Shown piece after piece: positions 6,290 to 8,704 of a stretch of 8,704 nucleotides of DNA. The stretch spans positions 1-8,704 of the forward strand of contig JANQQY010000419.1 in assembly GCA_028284845.1 (NCBI GenBank). Direction: 5' to 3'. This DNA comes from Spirochaetales bacterium (GTDB lineage: Bacteria > Spirochaetota > Spirochaetia > DSM-27196 > SLST01). Under the pieces are notes generated by a model. That model saw only the letters and a list, made by a program, of their open reading frames with translations, ran no database searches and had not been told where the DNA came from. Position 1 is the stretch's first letter. Each line of letters begins with the position of its first letter. The position numbers were made by a program, and so were the translations under genes.

Positions 6290-6943
6290 TCACGCAAAGT
6301 AGTGCCAGACAGTGCGTAGCCGCTGAATCAACTCCAATCGATCGAAGATTTCGAACTTGGTATAAATGTGATGCACGTAGTTCCGAACGCTTTGATCGGC
6401 GATGCCTAGATGATCTGCGATCTGCTTGTTTGTGAGCGTCTCCATCATGAGACCGAGCACCTCCAGCTCTCGGCCGCTCAATGAATCCATGATTCGCGTG
6501 ATCTCTTCCACCTCTGATCCACTCGATCCGGAGATCGGGTTCGCGACCTCATTCGAGAAGAGCGTGTTGCCGGCCATGACCGATTGAATAGATGAGATGA
6601 GGAACTCGGGTTCCATGTTCTTCAGGAGATACCCGCTGGCACCGTACTTAACCGCGAAGTGCACGTACTCGTCTTCCGCGAAGGTTGTCAGCATCACGAT
6701 CTTCAGAGCGGGGTACTTCGCATGGAGAATTCGAGTGGCCTCAACGCCGTCCATCTTGGGCATGCGGACATCCATCAGAACGAGATCCGGCTTCAGCTCA
6801 TCCACCAGCTTGAGCGCCTGTACCCCATTGTCCGCAACCCCGGCGATCGTTATCCGAGAGGAGAGATTCTCAAGGACGTACTTCAGGGAGTTCACGAAGA
6901 GCTTCTGGTCGTCCGCGAGCAGGATACGGTAGTTCGCTCCCAT
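6290..6943 (-). CDS. Two-component response regulator, NarL/FixJ (LuxR-type HTH)
   Basis: A 217-residue cytosolic DNA-binding response regulator of standard length. The receiver domain (about 5-122) has the acidic pair D11-D12, the phosphoacceptor D58 (LVLMDVRMP), T86-T87 and K108 (YLLK), so phosphorylation should be functional. The LuxR-type HTH spans about 153-212: LSGRELEVLGLMMETLTNKQ opens it, and the recognition helix lies around 183-196 (DQSVRNYVHHIYTK). The start at 6943 has AGGAGG 8 nt upstream (6952-6957), and the sequence reads straight into the receiver fold. The partner kinase is encoded immediately upstream and its reading frame overlaps this gene by 74 nt. Position and orientation suggest it controls the downstream sugar operon through the palindrome at 6243-6268; that target is an inference. 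Confidence 0.94.
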   Translation of the reverse strand: MGANYRILLADDQKLFVNSLKYVLENLSSRITIAGVADNGVQALKLVDELKPDLVLMDVRMPKMDGVEATRILHAKYPALKIVMLTTFAEDEYVHFAVKYGASGYLLKNMEPEFLISSIQSVMAGNTLFSNEVANPISGSSGSEVEEITRIMDSLSGRELEVLGLMMETLTNKQIADHLGIADQSVRNYVHHIYTKFEIFDRLELIQRLRTVWHYFA

Positions 6944-8183
6944 CCTCTTGTCCTCCTGTCTCGGAACTCTCTCCGGACACCTGCATAGGAAGTACCATGC
7001 TTATCGTGAAGCCGTCGGCACGCGGGTCGATCTCGAGCCAACCCTCCACGAGTTCCAGTCGTTCCCGCATGCCGGTGAGACCGATACCCTCCGTAACGTC
7101 CGGCGGGCTGCTCTGGCCGTCGTCCATGATCGTTACTCTGACGGCGCCGTCCTCTCGCCAGAAGAGGATCTGAATGCGCTGGGCGCGTCCATGCCGAAAC
7201 GAGTTGATCATCCCCTCCTGGACGAAGTGGTAGATGATCGATTCGTGCACCCGGTCGAAGTCCCACACAAGATTCCCGTACTCAATCCGAACGTCAATAC
7301 TCGTCGCCTCGCCGAATGTTTTGACCAGACGGGTGATCGCCTTCAGCCCGGAGACAATCGCCTCGTCGCGCTCACGCAGATTCCGGAGCACCTCGCGAAT
7401 CTCCTGTCGAGCGATTTCGGCGTTCTCCGTTGCGGTGTCCACCAGTGCCGGGATCTTCTCCGGTTCGCTCTTTGCCATGATCTTCACTGCCCGCAGCACC
7501 ATCTGTAGGTTCGTGAGTGAGTAGCCGACGATGTCGTGCATGTCTCGAGTCAGTCGCTTTCGTTCCTGGAGCATTGCCCGCTCATGAATCGACTGGGCAT
7601 AGTTCTGGTAAGACAGATTCGTTCGCGACAGCTCTGATGCCGCGGACTCGAGTCTCTCGTTTTCTTGCTGGAGCGGGATGAGCGCTTCCCGGTAGTAGGT
7701 GCTCGTTGTCGCACTGACCGCGACAAGCCCGCCAATCAGCAGGAACTCTCCCTGAGCGAAGAGCACCTCTACCAGAGAGATGGTGCCGATTTCTCTGAGA
7801 TACTCGAGTCTGAATAGGGATGCAATAAACAGCAGTAGTCCGCATACGGCCAGGTTTCCCGGCCAGTTCTCGTACGTCGCGATCTGCATGATGATGAGGG
7901 CCACAAGGATGATTTCCGTGCTAATGACGTAACCAAAGATGCTCTGAAAGATGAGATAGACGAGCACATGGAGTGCCAGAATGATTCGGTACTTTCCTCG
8001 TTCCTGAATCAGGAACATAAGAACCGTCGCCGCCATAAAAAAGAGGATCTGTGCAAGCAGCGCACCACCGAAGGCAGGTGTGACTCGCCCCGTGGCGAAC
8101 TCCCATGTGAAACGGACGAACAGGTACGCATAGGTGAGGAGCGATCCGGCTACCAGTGCCACCGCGGAACGGGTGTAGCGCAT
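6870..8183 (-). CDS. Membrane sensor histidine kinase, DesK/NarL (HisKA_3) type
   Basis: A 437-residue inner-membrane kinase that phosphorylates the adjacent response regulator. The N-terminus has about six hydrophobic segments (roughly 7-28, 40-60, 66-86, 88-103, 109-125, 138-160) with short loops and no sizeable extracytoplasmic domain. A probable coiled coil at 164-205 follows. The HisKA_3 box is ERKRLTRDMHDIVG at 207-220, with phosphoacceptor H216. The ATPase domain shows the N box (VQEGMINSFRHG, N327), the D-x-G motif (MDDGQ, D355) and a glycine-rich GIGLTGMRER at 366-375; the domain ends near 400. The last 37 residues (401-437) are Gly/Glu/Arg/Pro-rich and overlap the regulator's Shine-Dalgarno site and first codons, looking like read-on from an extended frame. 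A TGA in frame at 8190-8192 rules out a longer N-terminus. The nearest ribosome site, GGGAGG (8198-8203), is 14 nt from the ATG, longer than in its neighbours. The signal sensed is unknown. Confidence 0.92.
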   Translation of the reverse strand: MRYTRSAVALVAGSLLTYAYLFVRFTWEFATGRVTPAFGGALLAQILFFMAATVLMFLIQERGKYRIILALHVLVYLIFQSIFGYVISTEIILVALIIMQIATYENWPGNLAVCGLLLFIASLFRLEYLREIGTISLVEVLFAQGEFLLIGGLVAVSATTSTYYREALIPLQQENERLESAASELSRTNLSYQNYAQSIHERAMLQERKRLTRDMHDIVGYSLTNLQMVLRAVKIMAKSEPEKIPALVDTATENAEIARQEIREVLRNLRERDEAIVSGLKAITRLVKTFGEATSIDVRIEYGNLVWDFDRVHESIIYHFVQEGMINSFRHGRAQRIQILFWREDGAVRVTIMDDGQSSPPDVTEGIGLTGMRERLELVEGWLEIDPRADGFTISMVLPMQVSGESSETGGQEDGSELPYPARGRPEALRELPEVRP

Positions 8184-8210
8184 GCGATATCATACAGCCT
8201 CCCGGCCGAT

Positions 8211-8239
8211 CGTGGCGGCCTATCTTGGTGATCGCCACG
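8211..8239 (-). other. Small inverted repeat between effector-domain gene and kinase
   Basis: cgtggcg (8211-8217) and cgccacg (8233-8239) form a 7-bp stem with a 15-nt loop in the 79-nt gap between the two genes. No U-tract follows, so it may be a weak terminator, an RNA element or chance in GC-rich DNA. Confidence 0.25.
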
Positions 8240-8262
8240 GCCACCTGCGAGCCACCGTTCAT

Positions 8263-8704
8263 TCAACCGGCGGCCTCAACCGGCCACTGGAACTCAACCA
8301 CCGGATTCTCACTGCCGCCGTTTCCCACGCTATGCCAGATCTCGCGGGTCCATCCGGCGACCCGCAGGACGTTCGTCTCAATCCAGCTTCCAATGGCTTC
8401 CGTGCCCTTGTGCCAGGTCACGGGATTGTCTTCCACCACGACCGTTGCAGCGGTCTCGATCGCTTCGAGCTCTCTCAGTTCGAACTCCAACCCGGCGGTT
8501 CTCTTCGGCTCGATGATCGCCGTCGGGGCAACAAGATAGCCCACTTCGATGTCCGAACCATTCGGCTCCCAATAGTCGTGTTGCATTCGTGTAACAAGCT
8601 TTCCGCGAAGCTTGCTTGGTACAAGATCGGGCGCGTCGCGCTCAATGAGCTCGAGCATCTCGCGTCCGTGCTCCGGGTCAGTGCAGTGGAAGACGGCGGA
8701 ATAG
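8263..8704 (-). CDS. GyrI-like / MerR-type effector-binding domain protein, C-terminal part
   Basis: The frame is open to the right edge, and 15 codons precede the first visible ATG (8658), so this is the C-terminal 146 or so residues of a longer gene. The pattern is that of the GyrI-like small-molecule-binding domain also found at the C-terminus of MerR and AraC regulators: DIEVGYLVAP, a region of alternating strands, LEAIETAATVVVEDNP, then a helix with IGSWIETNVLRVAGWTREIW, ending PVVEFQWPVE. Residue numbers are not given because the N-terminus is missing. Whether a DNA-binding domain lies upstream cannot be seen, so it may be a full regulator or a stand-alone ligand-binding protein. It is in the same direction as the kinase, 79 nt upstream, so co-transcription is possible but unproven. 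Confidence 0.65.
   Translation of the reverse strand, partial: YSAVFHCTDPEHGREMLELIERDAPDLVPSKLRGKLVTRMQHDYWEPNGSDIEVGYLVAPTAIIEPKRTAGLEFELRELEAIETAATVVVEDNPVTWHKGTEAIGSWIETNVLRVAGWTREIWHSVGNGGSENPVVEFQWPVEAAG

Noticed and set aside
7921..8262. Minus-strand frame with an ATG at 8193 that is 4 nt from the GGGAGG site
   Set aside because: The translation has no recognisable features and overlaps the kinase's membrane region in another frame, while the kinase frame is strongly supported.

Overview
The window looks like part of a chromosome of a free-living spirochaete (Spirochaetaceae-like). The main clue is the solute-binding protein, whose signal peptide ends in Phe-Ala-Gly-Gly-Ser-Pro-Ala-Glu-Glu with no lipobox cysteine, a form I associate with spirochaetal sugar-binding proteins. 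Base composition is moderately GC-rich by eye, genes are tightly packed, and most Shine-Dalgarno sites are strong. The taxon is an inference; there is no rRNA or marker gene here.

Layout: positions 1-507 (+) hold the C-terminal part of a flavin amine oxidase, cut by the left edge. Everything else is on the minus strand. Read in the direction of transcription (right to left) it is: the C-terminal part of a GyrI-like/MerR-type effector-binding protein cut by the right edge (8263-8704); a DesK/NarL-type membrane histidine kinase (6870-8183); a NarL/FixJ-type response regulator (6290-6943) that overlaps the kinase gene by 74 nt; a 115-nt intergenic region with a perfect 12-2-12 inverted repeat; then a five-gene carbohydrate operon. 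That operon comprises an LplB-type permease (5116-6174), an LplC-type permease (4196-5122), an LplA-like sugar-binding protein (2544-4148), a sugar-phosphate isomerase/epimerase TIM barrel (1677-2480) and a Gfo/Idh/MocA NAD(P)-dependent sugar oxidoreductase (514-1674).

How the genes may work together: the binding protein and the two permeases form a CUT1-type importer for an unidentified sugar, oligosaccharide or polyol. No ATPase is encoded, so a shared ATPase from elsewhere is expected. The isomerase/epimerase and the oxidoreductase would then oxidise and rearrange the imported sugar or a derivative. The two-component system immediately upstream is the obvious candidate regulator, and the inverted repeat between it and the operon is the obvious candidate operator. 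Pairing a LuxR/NarL-type system with an Lpl-type sugar operon is less usual than the YesM/YesN (AraC-type) arrangement.

The most interesting signals are the 26-bp palindrome, the long kinase-regulator overlap, and two RNA hairpins that bracket the binding-protein gene. There is no gene-free stretch above about 115 nt, and I saw no tRNA, rRNA, CRISPR array or insertion sequence.
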